A stretch of 7,452 nucleotides of DNA from an uncultured Clostridia bacterium (lineage in GTDB: Bacteria > Bacillota > Clostridia > Oscillospirales > Ruminococcaceae). Position 1 is the stretch's first letter. Each line of letters starts with the position of its first letter. Where the stretch lies: NCBI GenBank assembly GCA_947165805.1, contig CAMVBT010000122.1:1-7452 (forward strand), given 5' to 3'. The notes under the pieces are model-generated. The model was not told the origin of the DNA and searched no databases. It saw only the letters and a list, made by a program, of their open reading frames with translations. Both the position numbers and the translations under genes were made by a program. Of this stretch, positions 1-5,417 are shown piece after piece.

Positions 1-263
1 GCTATCTTGTCCCAGTTCATTATGAACAGCACCGCCGCGCCGACGATCAGCACAACAGCCGCCGCTATCCCGAGAGCACGGACTGCCATATAAATGCGCA
101 GGTCGCGCTTGCTTATCTCCGCGCCTTCATCGGTCTGCCCGGAATATACGGCGCCGTTCTTTCCGCCGGAGCTGTCCTGCTCCCGGCATCGCGGCATCGC
201 TTCGGCAAGATACCTGTCACCGAGCCCGCCGAGTATGTCCATGAAAAGTTCCTCGCGTCTCAT
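1..263 (-). CDS. Membrane-anchored putative anti-sigma/sensor protein, N-terminal part (cut by window edge)
   Basis: The first 87 codons are visible, reading leftward and running off the window. The N-terminus (MRREELFMDILGGLGDRYL) is a short cytoplasmic segment. A charged stretch, EISKRDLRIYM, follows, then one transmembrane helix at about residues 61-82 containing RALGIAAAVVLIVGAA. The protein is a clear paralogue of the 1194-aa product encoded at 1087-4671: 16 consecutive residues of the membrane helix are identical, and the linker before it is 7 residues longer. The start is fixed by the ATGA overlap with the sigma gene stop and by AAAAGGAGGG nine bases upstream. No HxxxCxxC zinc anti-sigma motif is present in the visible part. 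Being translationally coupled to an ECF sigma gene makes a sigma-binding membrane sensor the best guess. The extracytoplasmic domain lies outside the window, so its size and ligand are unknown. Confidence 0.82.
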   Translation of the reverse strand, partial: MRREELFMDILGGLGDRYLAEAMPRCREQDSSGGKNGAVYSGQTDEGAEISKRDLRIYMAVRALGIAAAVVLIVGAAVLFIMNWDKI

Positions 264-820
264 ATACCGATGCCCTCCTTTTCCAGATATTCGCGCAGCT
301 TCTCACGGGTGCGCTGCAGGGTCACCTTTGCCTTGCCCTCCGAGATGCCCAGCTCGTCCGCTATCTCGGCGCAGGTACAGCAGTAAAAATACCTCCGCAC
401 GAACATGACTCGCTTCTCCTTCGGGAGCCCCGAAAGAAATTTCTGAACGGCATTCAGCACAGCCTGCCTGTTCACGGCGCTCTCGACTGTCTCCGCCGCC
501 GGCAGGCACTCGGCTATCTCCTCAAAATCGACGGAATTGTAACCGCCGCCGTTCTTCACCGACGAGCGCCGCCTGAACAGGTCAAGCGCGATATTCCTGA
601 CTATGCGCACCACGAACGCCCCGAGCTTTGCCGGACGCTCGGGCGGTATCGCGTCCCAGACCTTCATATATGTATCGTTGACACATTCGTCGCTGTCCTC
701 ATGACTGCCGAGTATCCCGAAAGCCGTCCTGCGGCAGCAGGTGCCGTACTTTCTGTCCGTTTCGGTTATCGCGTCCTCCGAACGGGCGAAGTACAGTTCT
801 ATTATCTTTTCGTCGTTCAT
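260..820 (-). CDS. ECF-type sigma-70 family RNA polymerase sigma factor (copy A)
   Basis: A 186-residue sigma factor of the small two-domain type that directs RNA polymerase to specific promoters. The sigma-2 domain lies at about residues 20-85 (KYGTCCRRTAFGILG, then ECVNDTYMKVWDAIPPERP, then RIVRNIALDLFRRR). A variable linker covers about 86-122. The sigma-4 helix-turn-helix lies at about 123-180 (LPKEKRVMFVRRYFY, then CAEIADELGISEGKAK and TLQRTREKLREYL). The ECVNDTY and EIADxLGISEG signatures are typical of Firmicute ECF-like sigma factors. The start has GGGAGG six bases upstream (827-832). The stop overlaps the downstream membrane gene as ATGA, which implies translational coupling. It is about two-thirds identical to the sigma factor at 4668-5228. 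The main differences are at residues 82-90 and in the linker. A housekeeping-type and an ECF-type promoter both precede it. Confidence 0.93.
   Translation of the reverse strand: MNDEKIIELYFARSEDAITETDRKYGTCCRRTAFGILGSHEDSDECVNDTYMKVWDAIPPERPAKLGAFVVRIVRNIALDLFRRRSSVKNGGGYNSVDFEEIAECLPAAETVESAVNRQAVLNAVQKFLSGLPKEKRVMFVRRYFYCCTCAEIADELGISEGKAKVTLQRTREKLREYLEKEGIGI
273..282 (-). promoter_or_regulatory. Ribosome binding site of the left membrane-sensor gene, inside the sigma gene
   Basis: The minus strand reads AAAAGGAGGG nine bases before the ATG at 263. It lies inside the last codons of the sigma gene and encodes part of its KEGI C-terminus. The same site with the same spacing is present in the second module (4681-4689), which supports the chosen start of both sensor genes. 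Confidence 0.8.
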
Positions 821-854
821 TTCCGTCCTCCCGTTTTTTCCTTCTACCTATAAA

Positions 855-880
855 GACGTAAAAAAGGATATGAACGTAAC
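855..880 (-). promoter_or_regulatory. Candidate ECF sigma (autoregulatory) promoter of sigma operon A
   Basis: On the minus strand a GTTAC box (880-876), a 17-base spacer and a CGTC box (858-855) form an ECF-type -35/-10 pair. The flanks are AAAAGTGTTAC and CGTCTTTAT. The same boxes, spacer length and flanks occur at 5267-5292 before the paralogous sigma gene, while the spacer sequences differ. The CGTC box ends 34 bases before the ATG, so the leader would be about 25-30 nt. CGTC is a usual ECF -10 core. GTTAC differs from the commoner AAC-type -35 boxes but keeps the final AC. Confidence 0.62.
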
Positions 881-908
881 ACTTTTTCCGAAAATATTTT
901 CCGGAAAT

Positions 909-937
909 ATTATACACCGTAAACGCGAAATAATCAA
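909..937 (-). promoter_or_regulatory. Housekeeping (sigma-A type) promoter of sigma operon A
   Basis: On the minus strand TTGATT (937-932), a 17-base spacer and a perfect TATAAT (914-909) make a good sigma-A promoter. It lies upstream of the candidate ECF promoter and would give basal transcription of the sigma/sensor operon. The predicted start, near 902, falls at the edge of a 12-bp palindrome (GAAAATATTTTC, 890-901). Confidence 0.6.
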
Positions 938-968
938 TACATAAAAACCGTCAAAAACTTAAGGCTTC

Positions 969-993
969 GCGGGGGCTTTCCGATCGCCCCCGC
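969..993 (-). terminator. GC-rich hairpin, possible back-up terminator of the right-hand operon
   Basis: GCGGGGGC (969-976) and GCCCCCGC (986-993) form a perfect 8-bp GC-rich stem with a 9-base loop. In the minus direction a TTTTT run comes only about 11 bases after the stem, so as an intrinsic terminator it is imperfect. It lies between the main terminator at 1051-1087 and the promoter of sigma operon A. It may insulate the second operon from the first. The plus direction has no T tract. Confidence 0.4.
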
Positions 994-1025
994 ACTCCTT
1001 CGGCACCGCGTTTGATAAAACTGCA

Positions 1026-1057
1026 TATTTTTATGCTGTGAACAGAGCATAAAAATA
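1026..1057. repeat. AT-rich inverted repeat overlapping the terminator T tract
   Basis: TATTTTTATGCT (1026-1037) and AGCATAAAAATA (1046-1057) are a perfect 12-bp inverted repeat around an 8-base loop. In the minus transcript its first arm includes the U tract that follows the main terminator stem, so the two hairpins compete for the same bases. It may act as a second, weaker 3'-end structure. Confidence 0.55.
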
Positions 1058-1087
1058 CCGCCCCGCTGCGCACGGGACGGTATTTTT
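1051..1087 (-). terminator. Intrinsic terminator of the sensor gene at 1087-4671
   Basis: In the minus transcript AAAAAUACCGUCCCG pairs along 15 positions with CGGGGCGGUAUUUUU around a 7-base loop, ending in a U run. The one non-Watson-Crick position is a U-G wobble in the minus RNA but a C-A mismatch in the plus RNA, so the structure favours the minus direction. The stem begins at the last bases of the sensor stop codon. Confidence 0.85.
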
Positions 1088-4000
1088 CATTCCGCGTTCA
1101 TAAGCCATGTTCCGCTTTCGCTCACGGCATAGGCGTGGGTCTCGCCGTTCATGTCGGTATAGCGCAGGATCTCGTTTTCATCGAAAACCAGATCATCGGA
1201 AGAAAGCAGCTCCGGGAATCTGTCAAGCTCATTCAGCTCCGTGCCGTTATACCAGTACAGCGTGGTGATATAGAATTTCCGGTCATCTATGTTCTCCTCC
1301 GGCAGCATCACCGCTATGAGAGCATGATCTTTCCCACCCTCGAAAACACGAATGTTTATATCGTCATTGTTCAGGCAGCTCATTTCGTTGAGCCCGACGA
1401 ACGGAGTTGAGAAGCTTTTGGACGCTATGAGCTCATCACCGCTCCGGAGCTCGATTTCGGCGCTTGCGAAACGTAACGAACCGAACACCGTCTTTATGTC
1501 GTGACACACAAGCTTAACAGAATACTTCCCTGCATCATCCGAGCCGAACGTCATCTTGTCATACTCACGATACATCTCGTCCATGGGACGGTACTCAACG
1601 CTTGCGATATTGTTCTCGTCCGTAGAGAGAGTCAGCGCGAAGTAGTGCTCCTTCGGCTCATACGCCGAGCTGTAATTATTCCCGATATAAAGATCGTATT
1701 CCTTCTTGTTGAAGAACCTCACAGCAAGCGTGATATTGTCGGTGTAGTTGCCGCCGATATAGTACATGACCCGCGAGGGCAGCGAAGCCGTACACTCGGT
1801 CGTCCATTCCACGCCCGCGCTGTCGGTGTAGATCGCGGCACGTTCAAGCGCGTAGGGCCACTTGAACCCTATCTCCGCGCAGAACCTCCCCCATATCTCG
1901 GAATTGTACTGCGTCATCAGCTTGTACAGCCCGAAACGGCTCACGGTGTCGCCCGCTCTGAAGCCGCGCTCGAGGATAAAGTCGTTTTTCTTCCTGTATA
2001 TCCCCCTGTTATTATAGGTGATAAGGGTATCATTCCCGTCCGGGTCCTCCGCCTTTTCCCACCAGCCGCGGTACAGCGTGTCGGGGTCGTCCCTGCGCAC
2101 TATACAGCATTCACCAACACCGCCGTTGATGTATGCCATTACCCACAGTTCGTCGGTCTCCGCGAGATAACTTGGGTAAGCAAAGTTCTCAAAGGTGAAA
2201 ATATCCTGCTTGTAGGTCAGCATGAGATTTCCCTCGTTGGGCTCGGTTTCCGGCTCCCACTCGCCGTAGAACGCGTCCTCGAATATCCGCAGACCTGCCT
2301 CACCGAAGCCCGAGCTATTGTCCACAAGCGACAGCTCCGTTCTTTGCTGTCCGATAAGGGCTCCGGCGAGCTGTTCGTATTTCTTCTTCATGTCCTCGTT
2401 GGTCTTTTCGCGCCAGATGCCCTCTATTTCACCGGTGGTCTCTCCGTGATACTCGAAAAGCTGTACGCCCGGTACGAAGCCGAGTTTTGGTTTTCCGTCC
2501 TTTATCTCTATCGTTCCGTAGTACGCCGTATATTCCAGCGCGGGCAGCTTGTTTTCGGGGCCTATGCAGGCGAACCACAGCGTTCCGTCAACTATACTTC
2601 TCCAGCCGTCGTCGCTTATCCTCCATATATCCATGTCTATGACCTTTGCGGTCTTGTAGTCCATTTCGCATTTAGGGTTGCCCATCATGCAGTATCTGTA
2701 CAGCTTCCCGTTTTCCTCGGTGAAATACGGCGGAATATAGTACCCGTCCTGATACCAGCCGTCGAACATCTGTAAGCTGTACCGTTCGCAGACACCGTCG
2801 GAGAAGTATTCGTGCATCCACTCTCGGAACTCTTCTATCGTCCCGAACGGCAGCACGGAGCTGTCCTGCATACGGTACTGATATTCCTGCTCCGGATCCT
2901 CTGCGTCGGGGTATCTGCGTGTAAGATACTGCGTTCCCGGCGCGTTACAGCCCCAGAGATAAAGCCGCCGGAACAATTCGATCTGCTCCTGATTTTTGAG
3001 CAGGAAATTATATACCAGACTGTCGAGCTCGTTGTCCTGTATGTTACGGTAGTATTTCCACGGCACGGGCAGCTCGGCGTACTCGATCTGCTCCCGGACT
3101 GTGTTCGTTTCGGTGTCCGCGTAGTTACTAAGCTTCGAGTAGAACGCCTCCCACGCCTCATCGGTCATACGGCTCCCGGTCGTGTTTTCACGGAACGCGA
3201 ACTTATAATAGGGAATCATCTCAGTTATCCGCACTCCGGTTATCCCCGCCGCCCTGTAATCCTCGTCCGTGTGATAGTAGAGCCACATCGGAGAGAACAC
3301 GTTCTCACCGACGATGATCGCGAGGTCGCTTCTGAAATGCTCTATTATCTCCGCGCGGGTGCCGCTTGTCAGCAGCTTTATCTCTTCGTCACTGTACCGG
3401 TATCCGGTCAGCCCGGAGATGTTGAAGTATTCCTCATTGCGCTTCTTTATCATTTCGGCAAGAGCGTCACCCTCAAGCCCCATGATGTGCGCGTGATTAT
3501 AGTCGTTGGCGCTGTCGTCGAGCGTGTAGGGAGTTTCGTGCGTTATCTCCGCCGCCTTATTGTATCTGTCCCTGTCCGCCGGAGCTGCAAGGTCAATGAG
3601 ATCTATCTCCGCCACGGAGTAATGGTTGCCGAATTTCCTGTCCCACTGCGCAAAGAAGTTACGCGCTCCGAAGTTGGTCTCTGCCGGGGCAAACGGCTCC
3701 GGCATGGTGAGGTCTGTCCTGCGTGCGAACCTGTCCTCGGCATTACCAAGAGCATAGCCGGTCATCTTTGCTCTGAACGCGTTCCACGCGTCGTCGTGCA
3801 TGTGGCGGTATTTCTCGCTGTGTACGAACGCCTCCTCATACATCGGGAGCTTTTCACTTATCATCTCGGGGGTGATGCCCGCTTTTCTGTAAGCCTCGGT
3901 CGTATGCTCATAGAGCCACATCGGAGAATACGCGCGGTCACCGCTGACTATCGCGTATTCCGCCGCGAAATACTGTGCTATGGCGTTACGGTCGCCGCTG

Positions 4001-4671
4001 TATATAACTTCGATGTCCTCCGCGGTCAGGGTGTAGTCCTCATCGTTCTCGTAGCTGTTCGCTGATTTCACGGCTTCAAGGAGCTTCTCCTTCGGGATAC
4101 CGAAGTGCTCGACAAATTCGAGTATGGTGGCAGTTCCGGCGCCGGACATATCATACTTTTTCTGCTGCTCGTAGGTATCTGTCCAGCGCGTGAATTCGTC
4201 GCTTCCGACAAGATCGACCATTGCGGAAGTGAATGTCGCGAACTTGAACTTATAACCGGAGGTATAGTGCTCCAGCCCCTCATAGCCCGACGGGGTCGGC
4301 AGCAGGAACGGGTTGTCGGGCATGGAAGCGTCGAGCATATAGTCCGTTTCGGTCACGCCCGCGGGAGTGTTTCCCGAAGTTATTGCCGTGGTCGTAGTCA
4401 CTGCGGCGGGCGGCTCGGGGTCGCGCGCGGCTATCCTGTCCCAGTTTTTTATCAGCAGGTAAGCGGCTCCGACGATAAGCACGACTGCCGCCGCTATCCC
4501 GAGAGCGCGGACGGTCATATAGATACGCAGGTCGCGTCTGCTTATCTCCGCGCTTTCACCGGTCTGCACAGCACCGGTCACGGAGGTTGCGGTATCTGCG
4601 GGCATAGTTCTTTCTATGAGCCGGTCATCGAGCCCGCTCAGCAGCTCCAGAAATCTTTCCTCGCGGTTCAT
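1087..4671 (-). CDS. Giant single-pass membrane protein, putative anti-sigma/sensor partner of the adjacent ECF sigma factor
   Basis: The product has 1194 residues. Residues 1-48 are cytoplasmic and charged (MNREERFLELLSGLDDRL). RDLRIYM precedes one transmembrane helix at about 53-73. A Pro/Thr-rich linker at about 84-105 leads into a large extracytoplasmic region with no second membrane segment. Residues 215-306 and 426-518 are two copies of one domain, sharing xSPMWLYxHTxxxYRxAGIT, an (I/L)xxxxSG(D/T)(R) start and a DEAW/DDAW-AF end. Residues 540-1194 are rich in Tyr, Trp, Asp and Glu, and I do not recognise a family; C661 and C668 form a CX6C pair. There is no zinc anti-sigma motif, protease motif or sugar-binding module I can name. 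The start is set by AAAGGAGGG nine bases upstream and by the ATGA overlap with the sigma gene. This gene order suggests a membrane sensor that sequesters the sigma factor, but that function is inferred. Confidence 0.85.
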   Translation of the reverse strand: MNREERFLELLSGLDDRLIERTMPADTATSVTGAVQTGESAEISRRDLRIYMTVRALGIAAAVVLIVGAAYLLIKNWDRIAARDPEPPAAVTTTTAITSGNTPAGVTETDYMLDASMPDNPFLLPTPSGYEGLEHYTSGYKFKFATFTSAMVDLVGSDEFTRWTDTYEQQKKYDMSGAGTATILEFVEHFGIPKEKLLEAVKSANSYENDEDYTLTAEDIEVIYSGDRNAIAQYFAAEYAIVSGDRAYSPMWLYEHTTEAYRKAGITPEMISEKLPMYEEAFVHSEKYRHMHDDAWNAFRAKMTGYALGNAEDRFARRTDLTMPEPFAPAETNFGARNFFAQWDRKFGNHYSVAEIDLIDLAAPADRDRYNKAAEITHETPYTLDDSANDYNHAHIMGLEGDALAEMIKKRNEEYFNISGLTGYRYSDEEIKLLTSGTRAEIIEHFRSDLAIIVGENVFSPMWLYYHTDEDYRAAGITGVRITEMIPYYKFAFRENTTGSRMTDEAWEAFYSKLSNYADTETNTVREQIEYAELPVPWKYYRNIQDNELDSLVYNFLLKNQEQIELFRRLYLWGCNAPGTQYLTRRYPDAEDPEQEYQYRMQDSSVLPFGTIEEFREWMHEYFSDGVCERYSLQMFDGWYQDGYYIPPYFTEENGKLYRYCMMGNPKCEMDYKTAKVIDMDIWRISDDGWRSIVDGTLWFACIGPENKLPALEYTAYYGTIEIKDGKPKLGFVPGVQLFEYHGETTGEIEGIWREKTNEDMKKKYEQLAGALIGQQRTELSLVDNSSGFGEAGLRIFEDAFYGEWEPETEPNEGNLMLTYKQDIFTFENFAYPSYLAETDELWVMAYINGGVGECCIVRRDDPDTLYRGWWEKAEDPDGNDTLITYNNRGIYRKKNDFILERGFRAGDTVSRFGLYKLMTQYNSEIWGRFCAEIGFKWPYALERAAIYTDSAGVEWTTECTASLPSRVMYYIGGNYTDNITLAVRFFNKKEYDLYIGNNYSSAYEPKEHYFALTLSTDENNIASVEYRPMDEMYREYDKMTFGSDDAGKYSVKLVCHDIKTVFGSLRFASAEIELRSGDELIASKSFSTPFVGLNEMSCLNNDDINIRVFEGGKDHALIAVMLPEENIDDRKFYITTLYWYNGTELNELDRFPELLSSDDLVFDENEILRYTDMNGETHAYAVSESGTWLMNAE
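3118..3396 (-). repeat. Internal duplication, second copy (residues 426-518 of the sensor)
   Basis: This segment encodes about 93 residues homologous to the copy at 3754-4029. Shared features are an SGT/SGD turn, FSPMWLYYHTDEDYRAAGIT, and a final MTDEAWEAFYSKLSNYA. Part of the match survives at DNA level (AGAGCCACATCGGAGA). The copies start 211 residues apart, so the duplicated unit may be longer than the clearly aligned part. Confidence 0.75.
3754..4029 (-). repeat. Internal duplication, first copy (residues 215-306 of the sensor)
   Basis: This is the membrane-proximal copy: LTAEDIEVIYSGDRNAIAQ, then YSPMWLYEHTTEAYRKAGIT, then HDDAWNAFRAKMTGYA. It aligns with 3118-3396 almost without gaps. 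The duplication points to a modular, multi-domain outer region. Its ligand cannot be read from the sequence. Confidence 0.75.
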
Positions 4672-5228
4672 ACTTCTATGCCCTCCTTTCCGAGATATTC
4701 GCGCAGACCGTCACGGGTGCGTTTCAGTATCATCTTGACCTTTCCCTCGGAGATACCGAGTCCGGCGGCAATATCCGCGCAGCTCTGCATATAGAAATAC
4801 CTGCGCATGAAAATCGTTTGCTTTTCACGGCTGAGCGACAGTATGAACTTTTCCACCGCTGCCAAAGCCGCGCGGCTGTCCGCTGTGCTCTCCGTGTCCG
4901 ATGCGGCGGGAAGGCACTCGGCTATCTCGTCAAAGCTCACCGACTCGAAGCCCCCGCCGCGGATAAGGCGGTTCTTCGCCTTGCGCAGGTCGAACGCGAG
5001 ATTTCGCGCTATACGGATAACGAACGCCCCGAGCCTTGCAGGGCGCTCGGGCGGTATCGTGTCCCAGACTTTCAGATATGTATCGTTGACACATTCCTCG
5101 CTGTCCTCGCGGCTGCCGAGGATATTCATGGTCATGCTGCGGCAGCAGGCGCCGTATTTCCTGTCCGTCTCGGTTATCGCGGCCTCCGAACGGGCAAAGT
5201 ACAGTTCTATTATCTTTTCGTCATTCAT
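4668..5228 (-). CDS. ECF-type sigma-70 family RNA polymerase sigma factor (copy B)
   Basis: A 186-residue paralogue of the sigma factor at 260-820, with no gaps between the two. Sigma-2 spans about residues 20-85 (KYGACCRSMTMNILG, ECVNDTYLKVWDTIPPERP, RIARNLAFDLRKAK). The linker contains EIAECLPAA. Sigma-4 spans about 123-180 (LSREKQTIFMRRYFY, CADIAAGLGISEGKVK, ILKRTRDGLREYL). The first 15 residues are identical in both copies. Differences cluster at 82-90, the end of region 2.4 and start of the linker, and partly in the recognition helix. Promoter specificity may therefore have begun to diverge. GGAGG lies five bases before the ATG (5234-5238). The stop codon overlaps the sensor start as ATGA, the usual arrangement for a sigma factor and its membrane regulator. 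Confidence 0.93.
   Translation of the reverse strand: MNDEKIIELYFARSEAAITETDRKYGACCRSMTMNILGSREDSEECVNDTYLKVWDTIPPERPARLGAFVIRIARNLAFDLRKAKNRLIRGGGFESVSFDEIAECLPAASDTESTADSRAALAAVEKFILSLSREKQTIFMRRYFYMQSCADIAAGLGISEGKVKMILKRTRDGLREYLGKEGIEV
4681..4689 (-). promoter_or_regulatory. Ribosome binding site of the 1194-aa sensor gene, inside the sigma gene
   Basis: The minus strand reads AAAGGAGGG nine bases before the ATG at 4671. It is embedded in the codons for the KEGI tail of the sigma factor. Position and spacing equal those in the left module (273-282), so sensor translation is probably tied to sigma translation through both coupling and its own strong site. Confidence 0.82.
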
Positions 5229-5266
5229 GGTGTCCTCCGGGGCTGAAAGTTCCTTTCATAAATAAA

Positions 5267-5292
5267 GACGACAAATATACCCAATAGGTAAC
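5267..5292 (-). promoter_or_regulatory. Candidate ECF sigma (autoregulatory) promoter of sigma operon B
   Basis: On the minus strand GTTAC (5292-5288), a 17-base spacer and CGTC (5270-5267), flanked by AAAAGCGTTAC and CGTCTTTAT. Boxes, spacer length and flanks match those at 855-880, while the spacer and downstream leader are different. The CGTC box ends 38 bases before the sigma ATG. Conservation of just these boxes in diverged DNA is the main evidence. Confidence 0.62.
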
Positions 5293-5298
5293 GCTTTT

Positions 5299-5327
5299 AT
5301 TATACTTTATTTTTCACGGCAATGCAA
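5299..5327 (-). promoter_or_regulatory. Housekeeping (sigma-A type) promoter of sigma operon B
   Basis: On the minus strand TTGCAT (5327-5322), a 17-base spacer and TATAAT (5304-5299). Its predicted start, near 5292, falls on the GTTAC box of the candidate ECF promoter. Polymerase bound at one would therefore block the other, unlike operon A, where the two promoters are 28 bases apart. Confidence 0.6.
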
Positions 5328-5355
5328 TACCCCTCAGCCCCGATGCCGCCAGATA

Positions 5356-5384
5356 TTGACAAAATCGCTCTAATGGTGTATAAT
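5356..5384 (+). promoter_or_regulatory. Perfect consensus sigma-A promoter of the GH113-like gene
   Basis: TTGACA (5356-5361), a 17-base spacer and TATAAT (5379-5384) match the consensus at all twelve positions. The predicted start near 5391 gives a leader of about 27 nt. No obvious operator dyad overlaps it. It stands back-to-back with the sigma operon B promoter, with 28 bases between the two -35 boxes. Confidence 0.85.
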
Positions 5385-5417
5385 TCCGGTATGAAGGAAC
5401 AAAAGTGAGGACTGTTT

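Larger units (their letters stand above)
1..820. repeat. Left copy of the tandem sigma/sensor module
   Basis: This stretch is homologous, in the same orientation, to 4430-5228. The sigma starts and the sensor starts are both offset by exactly 4408 bases. The far end is offset by 4429 because the left sensor has 7 extra codons before its membrane helix. The best conserved DNA is around the membrane helix and the start of the sigma genes. Confidence 0.88.
4430..5228. repeat. Right copy of the tandem sigma/sensor module
   Basis: This is the counterpart of 1-820. Protein identity of the two sigma genes is about two-thirds by eye and the gene overlap is preserved exactly, so an old tandem duplication of the whole operon is more likely than independent acquisition. 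Confidence 0.88.

Noticed and set aside
1501..2775. A 424-codon open frame on the plus strand
   Set aside because: It lies entirely opposite the 1194-aa sensor gene, has no convincing ribosome site and encodes a Val/Arg/Leu-rich sequence with no recognisable domain. It is a by-product of codon bias on the other strand.
2812..4065. A 417-codon open frame on the plus strand
   Set aside because: It is also antisense to the sensor gene, with the same Val/Arg/His-rich composition. The sense frame has a membrane helix, an internal repeat, a ribosome site and a terminator, so it is the real gene.
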